Shown: one piece after another, positions 40,705-53,200 of the stretch
Layout of the letters: each line of letters starts with the position of its first letter
Numbering within the stretch: position 1 is the first letter of the stretch
Origin: Trochalopteron elliotii
Lineage: Eukaryota > Chordata > Aves > Passeriformes > Leiothrichidae
Assembly (NCBI GenBank): GCA_024734555.1
Contig: JANPWX010000076.1
Span: 2,372,051 to 2,436,050, forward strand
Direction of reading: 5' to 3'
Length of the DNA: 64,000 nt
The notes under the pieces: model-generated
What the model was told of the DNA's origin: nothing
Seen by the model: the letters and a program-made list of their open reading frames with translations, nothing else
Database searches by the model: none
Program-made: the position numbers and the translations under genes

Positions 40705-40957
40705 CTTCAGACACCTCTCCTGTATGAAAATCGGGAGAAATATGTTTAGACCAAAGTTCCATAGACACAGTCAGTGCTGATGGAAGGTCATTGTCTAAAA
40801 TTTCAACAGGAAATCCTTCAGCCACTTCAGTGAGAATTTTCTTGCTTTGAGGCATAGTAGGTAAACAGGTGATATTGTTTATTCCATCAACACAAAGAAA
40901 CCCAGTGGAGCAGGAGTGTATAAGACAATCATTGTAATTAAGCTCACAGCTTCGTCC
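40705..40957 (-). CDS. EYS: EGF-to-spacer exon C, probable EYS, internal exon
   Basis: Exon of 253 bases, phase 0 in and phase 1 out. The acceptor is TTCTCTTTCAG|GGA and the donor is GAAG|GTGAGT, an excellent match to consensus. It starts GRSC, completing exon B's EGF domain (CKPGFV+GRSC). A new EGF-like unit follows with only four cysteines (NDC, HSC, FLC, ITC). It lacks the C5-C6 hairpin and runs into about 53 residues without cysteine (from LPTMPQ to HTGEVSE). Loss of the EGF pattern fits a transition from an N-terminal EGF array to a long non-EGF spacer, as EYS has before its laminin-G half. N-N-I-T is an N-glycosylation sequon. A downstream stop lies in frame only if the donor is ignored, so splicing is needed. 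The next exon lies beyond the left edge of the window. It could be read as a terminal exon, but the strong donor argues against that. Confidence 0.7.
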
Positions 40958-43900
40958 CTGAAAGAGAATTTTCAAAAAAAGCCATTTTTTGAAAGCAATT
41001 TACATTTTATAGTGACATTAGTTACAATTATTGCTTTCTTTTGATTCTAAAATATTGCTTGCTTATACTAAGCTGTTTACTTTCAAAAGGAACTATCATG
41101 TGGAAAATATTCCTTAATTAATTTAATAGTATAGTTGTATATTTTAAATTTTAACTAAGTGAAATTTTGACTGTGATTTTCAATAAAAATAATTTCCCTA
41201 CAGTCTTGTAATTGCCAAGTATTAAAGACAATATTGTTACCAGTAATAAAACCTGGTTAAAATAATAATTTTCAGTTAGTATGTAGGTTTACAAAAGACT
41301 TTTTACAGCAGACTTAGCTGTCTAAAAACCTATGACTTACTCTGACTTGCAAGCTAATGTTCTTTCCTTTTGTACATTGCAGCCCATTGTTTGTTGTCTG
41401 TTGTTACTAAATCTGCACACAGCTTGCTTTTAATACCTTACATTCACAGATAATGCTTAGAAAAAGAAAAATACAGTGGCAGTCTCAAACTGGACCAGAC
41501 ATTAATTTCCTATTTTTTTATCCAGAGTAAAAATTCATGGGAAGTCTGAAAAATCCTCCCTAGTAATAAAGTAAAAATGTTCATATTCAGTGGTCTGTAA
41601 AAAAGGCAAGGAAATAATTATGTGAATTAAATGCATTCTTGAGGAGTGAAATATATGCAGAAGTCAGGCCTGGGTTCATTTTATTTTCACTTCTGTTGCA
41701 ACGAACTAATAGGGTACGTGAAGAGAGACAACGACCAGCTATCCTAGAAGGATACTACATATTTGGATAACTATTTAAAATATGCACACTGTCATCCCTA
41801 AAGACATACATCTCTGACAACATGTCATCATGATATAATTTCTGACTGAATCTTCTCCTGCAACTGGAGCACATGTAAAAAAATCCAAGCCTTCTCTAGA
41901 GCTCAAGAAGCATGTGTTCATTACACACTTTCCTACAGACAAATACTTTAAAAGTCTTTCATGTCTACCTGGCTAACTATTCACACAGAACTTGGGACAA
42001 CTTGCATTTTCCAAGATCTCTGTCAACTCTATTATATTAATTTATGATATTAAGAAACAATAGGAAGGACAAGAGAGAGAGAGGAAAAAATGTAGACATG
42101 AAAACTGAAATTAGTTTTTTTACAAGTAGTTTAAATTATTCGAAATTTAAAACAGAAGAGGTTAAATTGATGAGTTTTGAGTGATTTAGATACATTCATG
42201 GTTGTTTCAATCACCTTCTTAATTTGTTTTGGCAAGCAGATGAGCTATCTGGTAAATTCATGGCATCTTATAAAATCACTCACTGTATCACTATTTTAAA
42301 GCACAAAGGAAAAACAGGCCAATTAATATGTCAGTTTAAATGCATTTCCTCCTTGCTTTTTTCTAATTCCACACATAGAACAAATGATCAGTTTGAGCAA
42401 GCTCATAATCGTTCTTAATCCTATAAAACTTATGTTTCATTCTGACTTTCCTGTGACAGATTAGTACATTTTTATGACTACTACATTTAATGGAGAAGAG
42501 CATTTGATTACAATTTTATGACTCATAGAAACAAAGCAGATGTGGATAACCTCCAGTGTGCATGAAGGATACATTAAGTAGTCATAGATAAATTTGATAG
42601 CACTGAAAGTGCCTGTAAATGTCTTAACAGTTTCCATGCAGGGGGATGGAATCATTTAGCTTGTGCAGATTTGTATTTAAAAGCAGATATATGTCTATAG
42701 ATGGTTCCACTTAAAAAGTAAACATTTATTTCATATACCACTGGCTATGCTTTTCTTCTCAAAATTTATGAGAGATTTCACAATCTATGCTTTATGATCC
42801 ATACTTTGGGTAGCAGTACAGACACAGACTACAGAAGATTTACATACACATTAAAGCTGGAGATTCTTGAATACTTATTTCTCTGTGAGTTTCACTGTTT
42901 CCGCTTCAGACCTATTTATGGTTAGCAACCAGAACCCATTGGGGCCTAACAAATATACTGCTTGAGAGGTTTAGACCATAACTTCTTATCTTGGACACTG
43001 AAAATTGGTATGTTAAAAATGTTTTTGTGGTGGTTCCTCCACTGTGTTTTGTTACTTTTGTATTCCTTCCCAAAGCATAGTGGAATTTGGAGGGACTGAA
43101 GATAGAAAAATGAATAATGGAATAAAAAGCAAAGATGATACAATTTAAGTTTCAGCTGCTCCAAAGGCTTGTTACTTTTCCTTCTGCAAGGGCTTGCTTG
43201 TTCTGCAACATACCCAATTAATACCCAAGCTGTGAACTAATAGAAAAACTGCCCCCAGGGGTCAAATATCTATCTAGCTCCATCATCAGTGAGCTATTAA
43301 TGTATACTTTGGGAAGAAAATAGGAAGAAAACAAGCAGAGCTAGCATCTGGTAACTCACCAAATATACCATTCCAACTTTTGGCAATAAGTAAATCAAAG
43401 ACTCCCTGGGCCAGGGTAACATTCAGAAGAGTAATTTGAATAACAATAAATCTATCCTCCTTCTAACCCATTTTTGGGTTTATTTGTACTTCTGGTCTCT
43501 ACAGTGTCACACAACACTGACTTGTACCAATAAATTTTGCACTCATTGAAAAAATAATTTCTCTAAACAGATTCTAGTCTTTCTCTCTGGTATTTTTATT
43601 TGTAATTAAGATTTTTTTTTTTGTGAGACATAAATGGTAAAAAATTGTGTAACTGATCTTGTCCATTACAGTTGTTCATGTAAGATAAGCATGAATATTT
43701 AATGAAAAAATAAGATTGTTTTAACATAAGGATCTGACTTATTTCCATGTAAAAATAACGGCCCTCAAGTGATATATCCTTCATCATTGTTTTGACATTG
43801 TTTTGAAAGCCAATCTTCTTTAGAAGGCAAAAAGACAGCAGTTACCATGGTCTGTGGGAAGTATCAATGTTACCCATTCTACTCTGCAAAAACCACCTGT

Positions 43901-44247
43901 CAAAAATGGTATTAATTTTTATGAGATAGCTTTTTTCTTCTCAGGACAGTTTGTCAGTAAATTTAGTCAGATTATTTGCATTGTAAAGATCCATTTTTAC
44001 CTACTGAGCACTTATGGCAAAACACAGACTTTACAAAATTGTAAACAAAGTGTCACTGGAACAGGGAGAAATTCCTGGTGAATTCCTTGAAAAAAGCATA
44101 CATCACTTCTGCGATTCCATTTCATTCAACAAGTATAGCAACAATTATGAGCAAGCTTAAAAAGAAAAAGGCTTACATACAATATTTTCTGTGCAATGTT
44201 GAATAGCCAGGTAAAAAGAAAGATAAGAAAGAATTTCAGCATCTCAC
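40958..44247 (-). other. Intron between exons B and C
   Basis: Intron of 3290 bases with GT donor (GTGAGA) and AG acceptor. The sequence is AT-rich and I recognise no interspersed repeat or second gene in it. Minus-strand open frames here are short and lack splice context or domain content. Confidence 0.65.
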
Positions 44248-44372
44248 CACAAATCCTGGCTTGCAAAAACAGGAATAACCAAAGCTGGGCTCCTTCTGAA
44301 CACAGATACCATGTATGCAGGGGTTGGATATGCACTCATCAACATCCAGCTCACAATGGAGGCCCTCCCATC
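44248..44372 (-). CDS. EYS: EGF-repeat exon B, probable EYS, internal exon
   Basis: Internal exon of 125 bases, entering in phase 1 and leaving in phase 0. The acceptor is a T-run followed by CTGACAG and the donor is TGTG|GTGAGA. Joining exon A's last base to the first two here makes a Gly codon and completes the EGF ending C-x-x-G-W-x-G-x-x-C. That seamless fit is strong evidence that A and B are consecutive. The exon carries residues WEGLHC, then a full calcium-binding start (L-D-V-D-E-C), an O-glucose site (C-I-S-N-P-C) and five cysteines of the next EGF unit. The loop before C4 is longer than usual ([11 protein letters not shown]) and lacks the Asp/Asn hydroxylation residue of exon A. The sixth cysteine is supplied by exon C. 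Intron A-B is 3.6 kb. No stop or frameshift is seen. The protein would be secreted and disulphide-rich. Gene identity carries the same uncertainty as exon A. Confidence 0.72.
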
Positions 44373-47300
44373 CTGTCAGAAAAAAAAAGCAAAGCAAACC
44401 CCCAAAGTGAGAATCATTAAAATCTACATCCATTTACTGAGTGTCAATGGAACAAAGGTAAGGGTAACTATCATCCATTCTCACATATACAGAGATAGTT
44501 ATTATGAATATGAATTTTTTTGGGATGTGTTTTATCAGAGTGGAAAAAAATAAAGGAAAAAAAAGTTAAAAAGAGAAACTCTGAGATTACTGTACCAGAT
44601 CAATGAGGAGGATAATTTCTGAGCAAATTCAGCTTTGTCTTTTAACACAAGATTCTGTCTTCTCACATTTCATAAGTCAGATTACTAGAAATTTTATTGA
44701 TATGCATTTCTTACAAAGATCTCCTTTACAAGCAAGTACACTACAAAGTAAGCTAAATAGTCATCTTGAAGCTGTGTTTTAGACAATGTAATTTAAGCCT
44801 GTCTTGAACTTGCTCCTTGTAGGCTAGGCTGAAATGGAATTGGTCCATTTGCTCAGTAAATACAAGCCCAGAACTGTGTAAAATATGGCTAGTTATTGAA
44901 GTGCACCAGACTTTCTGCCATGATATTCCCACCACCCATTACAGATTTGTTTTTTCTTCATTTTACCATTTCTAAACAAACTAACAAAGAAAACTCAACA
45001 GCCCCACAAGCCCCCTATCAGTCCTCAGCTGTTGCAAATCTAGTTGCCACTGTTCAGACTTTGTCTCAGAGCATGCATCAAATGGATTCACCTGTTACAT
45101 TCCAGACTTGCTTTCACTGCCCTGGTAGAAGAGCAGCCTGCCTAGTTAAAGACTTCACCATCCAGACTCATCCATGAACTGTTATTAGCTCCAACAGCTG
45201 CTGTTGTTGTTTCTGAGCTGTCTGAGGTGCTGTTAGAATACAGCTTACATCTCTCCATGCTGCTTCTGCACCTGAACAGCCTGAAGCTGAAGCCACAGAA
45301 CCTGAATGTGCATCTATTATTCCAAGGGTGTGGGGCCTGCTACTGGGACAATAGCTGACAAAATTCATGATCCATTACAAAATGCATTTGTCAGAGCTAA
45401 ATCCATTCTCCTTCCTGGTATCTCATGCTGTCGCCACATGCTTCATTGTGTTCTCTGGAGGTTTTTGGAAAGCTGCAGTCATCTGCCTTGTTCCTATTTA
45501 AGTCTTGGTACTATCCCTTTTCCATTTCATTAAATTACAACAGGGAATTTGTTGAGGGGTATATCAGAGTATCTGCCCAGTTCTTTCCCATTGTTGTCTT
45601 TATAGACCAGAAAATCCCCTATCCCCAAGCTCCATATTTCTATAGGTGAAGTTTAGAAGAGAAATATAAGATCTATTGTATGTGAACAGTCAAAGCCTGC
45701 AAAAAAAGCAGATTTTTTTTCTAGGTATTTCTACTTTCTCTCTCTGGATGATATATTTTTTCTTCTAATGCCTTTCTTCACTTGTGCAACTTTGAAAAAA
45801 GTTATTCCTCTCAAAGATTCCCCTGCCACTCCGAATTCACCTCTTTCAAGAGCTGCAACCTTCACATCTCTTCAGCTGTTTTAGAGACTCAAATAAAATT
45901 TGAAAACATTGTATTAATTTAAAAAAATCCAAGATACGTAAAAATTACGTATATACTTAATGCATGTGGTTCTTTTTCTATGTTTTTATCTGGTGGAAAA
46001 GGAATTGACAGATCTTTCACCCCTACTGACTTATGGTATTATTAAAAGGAATATAAAAGAAAGACATTATGCTTGGGTTGGAAGGTGTTTAAAACACGTT
46101 AGCTCTAGGAGTGAATTCCAAGACCCCACAGAAGTTTCTTCTGCTTATACCAAGAATTTGGATGTTGCACAGAGAGCAATCACAGTCCTTGGCTAGTGAG
46201 CAATTCTTAAATGCCTGTATTAAAATATCTTTGATGTATTATTTTAATAAGCTTTTAAAATAAGGAAAAAAAAAAGACTTGGCAATGTATTCTGTGTGAA
46301 GCACTTTAATGACTAAAAAAATACATCTTTAAAGTTTTTAAGTCATTAATATCAGTGGAGGGGGATTTGGCCATATGCAGTACCAGGTGGATATACAGAA
46401 CTGAAGTTAGGTCATGACTCAGATTTTTTAAGATCAGACAAATCTTTATTACCATGAATTCTGTATGACAAAGTCCAAAAATTTTTCACTCATTGGTTCA
46501 TACATTAGAGCTATAGTGTTTTTCTGAATCATCAAGTATCTCTTTGACATTAAAAAAAGTTGCTAAAAAATTATTAAGATGTAAGCAACATAGTCCTACA
46601 CATAATTAGTCTTTAGTAAGTCAAAGATACTTAGATTTAAGTCTTACATGTTAGAAAATCATTCCTTATTATTAATTAAACAAATTAATAAACTGCCAAA
46701 TTGACTCTGTCACTTATACACATGTATCTATTTACTTCAGTGTTTTCCATACTTTTTTAAATAAAATCTCTTACATATAGTTTTGTAAACTGTGTTAGGA
46801 TGAATTCAGTGTGAAAAAAATGCAAAATATATTAATATTCAATTCACTGTATGAATTTCTTTCAAATGTAGAACAAGAATGAGTAGAAAGTCTCTAGAAA
46901 AGTGTAATATATATATGGTCATTTGACTTTAGAAGAATTTGCTAATATGTTTTTGTTTGTAAATTGAAACCAACAATGTGAACTTATTTTGGCACAAAGT
47001 AACTAGATGAGACATATGGAGATAGCATGGGTTAACAGAATACTTATCATCCAGAATATATCTAAATCTCTAAAATAACCAGTAAGAAACCTTGTGTCAG
47101 TACTATCACAGAAATCATACAGCAGTGCAAGTCAGTAAAACAGTAAATAGATTTAAACTGAAAAATTAAAGCTTCAGGAGGCAAGTACTCATATATTTCT
47201 TAATTTATGAGTAATTTACGGAGCAGAATGCTACTTATGTATATGGATTAGAAATCCTACTTATGTTGAGAAAAGGTTTTTTATTACTAGACATGACAAG

Positions 47301-47969
47301 AGAGTGTAAGTAGTCCTGAACAGATTAAATTTGTGATTGCATGACAATGTAGGCTAATTGTGACCTTTGCTTTTGTATAAATACTAAATCTCTTATATTT
47401 TCATAAACCACTAGACCTGCTTTAGTTGATCTCTGTCAGAATTAGAAAAATGTTCCCACTGTTTAAGAAAGTGTCTGTTTTCATTCTATTTATAATGTTT
47501 TAAAAAAAATTCTTTTAATCCCAGCCAGCACAATAAGCATGGATATGTCTTACAACACCAATACTAAGGATAATAATAAAAATGTTAGTTAAAGTATTCA
47601 GGATTTCTTTTCAGTCAATCTCATTCTACAGGTGGTTAAAATATTTTGCTGTTAAACAGTGACTATTTGACTGCTTGATCAGTTAGCTACATTAGTAAAG
47701 ATCAACTAAAAAAAATAAACCTGGCTCTAGATAATCCTTCAGACTCCTTCAGTGAGCTGGTTTTATTTTGAAGCCTTTCTCATATGTTTATTAGAGTAGT
47801 TAACTCTCTTTATATTTCATTCAAAAAGCTTTCCAAAGAGATAGCATTTTTGTACCTTATAGTTCATATACAACAAAAGAGCTTGACATGATTTATCTAT
47901 TTTCTCACTAGTAAAACTGATAATTCAAAACTATCATGGTTTAAGATTGCTCTGTCATATGGCAGTTAC
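44373..47969 (-). other. Intron between exons A and B
   Basis: Intron of 3597 bases, donor GTAACT and acceptor CTGACAG. It contains the probable degraded retroviral relic at 44970-45660 on the opposite strand. The remainder (45660-47969) is AT-rich with no feature I can name. Confidence 0.65.
44970..45660 (+). pseudogene. Degraded retroviral gag/dUTPase relic (probable)
   Basis: On the plus strand, opposite exons A and B, 44896-45177 ends with a Cys-x-x-Cys motif (T-C-F-H-C) followed by G-R and, after a short gap, L-V-K-D. This resembles a damaged CCHC zinc knuckle of a retroviral nucleocapsid; the His and last Cys positions are lost. About 150 bases later, in other frames, come a W-G-L-L-L-G motif and, near 45560-45640, G-x-I-R-V-S-A-x-F-F-P-x-V-x-F-I, which recalls retroviral dUTPase. 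The gag-NC then dUTPase order fits betaretrovirus-like ERVs. Several stops and frame changes break it. No LTRs were found around it. Recognition is by motif memory only, so it is a moderate-to-low confidence call. Confidence 0.4.
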
Positions 47970-48094
47970 CTTGTTGACATTTACAAGTGTATCCATTGAT
48001 ATGATCAGCACAGGTTGAGCCATGTAGACAAGGTGATGAATTACACTCATTAACTTCTATTTCACAAAATTGTCCAGAAAATCCAGCAAGACAT
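47970..48094 (-). CDS. EYS: EGF-repeat exon A, probable EYS (eyes shut homolog), internal exon
   Basis: Internal exon of 125 bases, entering in phase 2 and leaving in phase 1. The acceptor is a T-run ending TTCTTCAG and the donor is CAAG|GTAACT. It encodes 41 full codons. The first ten residues (CLAGFSGQFC) close an EGF domain begun upstream. The next EGF domain has five of its six cysteines here, and the sixth lies in exon B. The motif D-HING-Y-T-C is the beta-hydroxylation/calcium-type signature, although the first acidic position of the calcium motif is Glu (E-V-N-E-C). C-N-S-S-P-C fits the O-glucose consensus (CxSxP/AC) and C-LHGS-T-C fits the O-fucose consensus. EYS is a secreted proteoglycan-like matrix protein of photoreceptors. 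Rumi/POGLUT1 O-glucosylation of fly Eys is established. The EYS assignment is inferred from family architecture and huge introns; crumbs- or Notch-like genes are alternatives. That this is a real EGF exon is nearly certain. Confidence 0.72.
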
Positions 48095-48944
48095 CTGAAG
48101 AAAAAAACATTCCAAAGTTTTATACTAAGCATAAACATCATATAAAATAGACCTTGTGTGGAAACAACGTGTCTAAAGTATGTGCATTAACAAGACATCA
48201 TGTATTATTTTCTGTGTCAAGGAGTATTTTACTGGAAAACTTCCAAGTTTCATGTTGTGATACATGCTGATATTTTAAGGGATTTATATGGCAAAATCCA
48301 TCCAAAAAATTTCACATCTGGATGATAATCAAGCATAACAGTCTCAATTAGAGTGTACTGGCTCTATCAAGGTGAATGTAAACCTTTTTTTATGTACTCT
48401 TGGGAGACTGTCTACTAAAATAATTTGGCTAAGTAACTGCAGCCTATGTTTGAAAAACTGCTTGCTGACAAATGTGTACTATCAAATGTAAACTAGCATA
48501 AAAGTTAATCTTCAGGGCCCAAGTTTTAATTATTATTCTAGCTATAAAATATTAGTTTTCTTAAAAAAAATCTTCTGTATTTTTGTGGTTGTAAACTCTA
48601 TGTGATAATTAATATCAAAGTATTCCATACGATTTCAACATATAGACTTACAAGACCTTTAATGCAGTTCAAAAATCTTATTAATCTCATTATTGAAACA
48701 TGTCTTTGCATATATACACACAGCTTTTTGGGTATATGCAAATATGTTCTAAAAACAGGGTCCCATACTGGTATTAATAACATTTACTCTTTTGAGATGT
48801 GTTGTACATGGATATATTTCATATGAGATGATGTTTTCAAAAACTCCCTTTAAGTAATGGGGTGGTGCACATCTTGTATGTTGTCTTGGGTCTAGTGAAA
48901 AGCGCAAAAGTCTATGCCCCACTTAAGAGGGACATGAGTAGATT

Positions 48945-48990
48945 GCCAAACTACCTTTGAAAAAATCCAAACTACCTTTGAGTAAATCCA
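48945..48990. repeat. Short tandem duplication (about 22 bp, two copies)
   Basis: The unit 'ccaaactacctttga' followed by seven bases ending in 'aaat' occurs twice in direct succession (starting near 48947 and 48969), differing by about two bases. Confidence 0.75.
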
Positions 48991-50211
48991 AGTAGTCCTG
49001 TCATCTACTCCTCAAGGTGCTACATTGAGTGAATACAGCATATATAATTAGAATGAGGCACCTGCAGTCCTACCTTAGCGTTCCAGATTGTGAAGCAAAA
49101 GAGGAGGATGGACCATGTGTGACACCTCTGGAGGGATTAACTATTAGACTATGCTTGTTTCATTTTGTGTGGAATTCACTCTGGGCAATGATAATTTGGA
49201 ATCTACAATCTCCAAGACAATGACAACAGAACAGATTTGTCAAAGTCTGCATCAACTACAGATGACAGCTATGGCACACTGCTTTGAAAATGTACACACT
49301 GAAGCACACACTACTATTTTTCAAATACCTAGTCATAATATATGTGAGAAAAAACATGGAAAATACACCTTAATGAAAGAGTCATAAGCCCATCTGTTTT
49401 TTGGTTGAAAAACATTAAAAAAAATCACTAAGAAGATAGAGTTTGGTCCTGTGATGCTATTTGTAAATGTCAAAACTCAGTGATTAAAACAAAATTTGCA
49501 TACCCAGCATTAATCACCCAAGCATTCTTCTATGCTCAGTGGAATAAAGAATGCAAAGGATGATTCTGCTCACTGAAATCTTAAATGGTTTTCTTCATAT
49601 AACTTTGTCTTCACACTGTCTACAGATCATATTAAGAAAAAATAAAACAATAAAAAAAACAAATTTAAGGGAGCAAATTTTCTCAGATATGAAAAGGATG
49701 GAAAGAATATTCTACTTGGGGGAAAAAGCAATTAGACACAGGGAATACAGTGCCAGTTTAAATTCAATTTAAATGTAACTTTGAGCTTTGGTGTATTTAT
49801 ATGTATTTTATCTTAACAATAAAAAAGCATTTACAGAATAAACTGCAAGAAATATACAATTATGTAAAATATCTGGACAGAACAACTACACCTATGTGTA
49901 TCTAACACATGTGGGCTTTATTTTTTAGTCTGCAAAAGTCAAACATTGAAAAAAGGACTTTTTAAGAACTCTTCTGTTGGCTGCTTTGATTGGGCATGTT
50001 TTGATATGTAGTGTGTATACTTGCTGAAGTGTAGACAACAGTAAAGACTAGAGCAGTGTACTGAGCTCCTGTGGTCATAACTATTTGGAGCAAGAATGAT
50101 TAGTGGAGCAGGTTGCCATAACTCCCATGGAGACAATCAATAGTATGGAATCGGCGAGATATTGCAGGTTACAGCCTGGATGAACTCTGTGTAATTTCCT
50201 ACTCAGGAAAG

Positions 50212-50261
50212 CTTGAGACTTCAGAGACTCAAGGCTCTACAAAGCCTTGAGACTTCAGAGA
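50212..50261. repeat. 16-bp direct repeat enclosing a 9-bp hairpin
   Basis: CTTGAGACTTCAGAGA occurs at 50212-50227 and 50246-50261. Between and overlapping them, CTCAAGGCT (50228-50236) and AGCCTTGAG (50243-50251) form a perfect stem with a 6-base loop. Confidence 0.75.
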
Positions 50262-53200
50262 TATACACTATACAACCAAGGGCCTTACTGTATAGACACT
50301 GAGGTAGGAAAAAAAAAAATATATATATGTGTACATATAAATGTTTGGCAAAATAACCTATTCTGTACTGCAAACTTTCCAAATATTTATTAAATTTATA
50401 ATACTATATAAAGTGATTGTGGCACCACCAGAAATAGAAGTTTTACAAATAGGACTTTGCCTTCAAATTGAAATTTAGATGGAAGACTAAAACCCATGAA
50501 AACACTTAGATATCCAGTATATCAAGTCCTACATATATCAATATGTAAAAGGTGCCCTTTTTTTCCCATATCAGGCAATCATTCAACTTATAGAATACTT
50601 TAGAATATTGGAAGCATTTAACATACTGACACGTCCTTCTTTTTGGTAAAAACTGGAATACCACAGTATGCAGTTTTCTTCTGTTCAAAAAACATGATGG
50701 GATGTAAAAAATTCTTCATCACTGAAAAGACACCCACGCTATTAACTAAATTATTCTGAGGAATTATGAAACAACCAGAAGTAAGCTAAAACAAATGCTT
50801 AGTATCAGCAGCTTTCACAAATTTCCCAAAATTGCAATAAACTCTACACTTTATAAAGAGTTTTAATGAAGTTAACACTCCTTAAGATGTGACAAAAACT
50901 TCAATAATTTCTTAACTTTTTGTTTACTCCCACCTTCCTTCATATCTACTCCTTTAAAAAAAAATTCTAATTTTTTCTGCCTTTCCACATTCTTACTTCC
51001 CTTCTATCATTTCTTCTTGAACATTAGAAGGGACAGAAACAGTAGAATTTAAATTTGGCTGATATTAGAAGCGTTAAGTAGGTATGGAATACTGTTCTTG
51101 TGTTTTAAATGGAAATAAACATAACTGAAATATTTTGGAAAATATTTTTATGTGGTGTTTGGGATATGAACATTCTGAAAATGAAAACCAGAGGCTTTTA
51201 GATAGCTTTTCATATGATCACTACGAATCTTGTATGTTGATTACCATCTAATAGAAAACAATTTAAGTTTTTCTAAGTAAATGCATATCTAGGTTTATCA
51301 GCAAATAACTCCTAGAGCTTATCTGATAAATTAAGCTAATGCACTGTGAAGTCTGAGCTTTTAAACTTACAGAAGGATCAACATAAGATCAATAGTTTGG
51401 TACTGAAAGGCAGCAAAAAATAGGGCTCATTTGCTGTAAGAATAATGCATTCACAATTTATTTATAACCAGTTTTAGGGATGTTGACAAAGATCTTTCTG
51501 CTATCTGTCATTCCCTACAGATTTTTTATCTCATATAAGATGCTGACACATTGTGGTGCAAATACAATCCCTTTTGTGTTCTCCCTTTGTATCAATCACT
51601 ATCAAGACTAATTATCTCAATTTGAGCATATGCCAATGCAATAGCTGAACAAAAGACTGAAACGAGAGAATTAAATGAAGAATTTTGATCTATGACAATT
51701 CTGGCTACAGTTACAGTAAAATTTTTTCTTTGTTAGTAAACTTTCAGCCTCAGAGAAAATCTACAAGAATCCAAAAGTCAGAAAAATTTTTCTCTACTGA
51801 TTTATATCCTCTCATAACTCACTGCTCTTTGAGTCTGTTTTGTATCTCATCTTTAAGTCCATATTTTTACCTGTACCCTTTTCCTTCTGTCTCCCTCTCT
51901 TTATCTGCCTTATGACCTTTTACAGCTTATGAATAATTTGTGAATCAGTGAGATACGAGGTTCAGAAAAAACATGGTTTCTACAATACAGAAGTTTATTA
52001 GGTTTATCTGGAGCAATGATTAACAGCAACTGTACTTAGAGGAGAATGTTAATGCTGTAACCTTTATCTGCCTATGTGACTCAGTCAACCTGGTAAAATC
52101 AACGAATTCTGTGGACCAGTCCACACTATGAAATTCTTTGGGGACCTCAGTTTTTCTTTGTGAATGTTAACCTTGATGACTTTGGTAATGTTTTGCTAAT
52201 ACCTCTAGGTTAGATAATTAGGATGTTGGGCAGAATAACAGATTAATGTGAAAAGCACATCTCCTGAGTAACTGCCTTAGCTAAAATAGTCTTGTAAATG
52301 TGCAATCTATTTTGATATTAGTATTTTTTTTCTTTTCAAATCTGAATTTTCTGTCCAAAATAAATCTAGTTAACTGCTCTACTGTAACAGGCCAGATCTG
52401 TCACTGCAAATTTACACTGGGATTGCTATACATTATTAACAAGCTATGAAAAGTCACTGGCTAAATGTCATGGACGCTGAGATATAGCATCACCTTGGGA
52501 TTCATATAGCAAACAGTTTAGTTTTAATCATCTTGGATCACAAGGTGCCTTGACATTTGCAAGGCAACTTTTTCCTTTTTAACTTCCAGTGGAATCATAC
52601 CTCTATTATCTCAATCATAATTCTTAACTTCAAGTGTGATAGAAAGTTTTACTCTCTAAATTAAAGATGTGAAAAATCGATCAAACGTGGACCTTATAAT
52701 TCATTTAATCGATGCTCATATGCCAGCTTGGAAAGGAAAAAAGGAAGAGCAAGGAAAACCAGGTAATTTAACCAGCTTCAGGATTATTAGAGACATTTCC
52801 TGTGAAATACATAACCCTTAGCACTACTGAGGCATAACCTTCAAGAGAAGTATTAGCACTACAAACTTCTGCAGCACCTTTTTAATTTTAAAGAAAAAAT
52901 GAGTAAGAGCAGTCATTTGTTTTAAATATACATATCATTACAACATGATTTCTTAAAGCTTTAAATTTTTGGCAGGGGGGAAATTTTTCTAGAGTGATAA
53001 ATTAAAAATTCAGTCTTTATCATACTTTAATCTCTAACAGCTAACCTCTTGGATAGTAAATTTCAATTTACTGGAAGCCAATGCATCATTTTTGCCCTTT
53101 TAACTAAGATTATTCACAGAAAAAAAATCATAATTTTATTTAACTGATTTTTTTTTCTTAAGATATACAAGAACAAACCAAAATCCTGGCCCTATCAACA

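Noticed and set aside
46060..46200. Possible CR1 remnant ('gggttggaaggtg')
   Set aside because: Only about 14 bases resemble the CR1 3' end; the rest does not.
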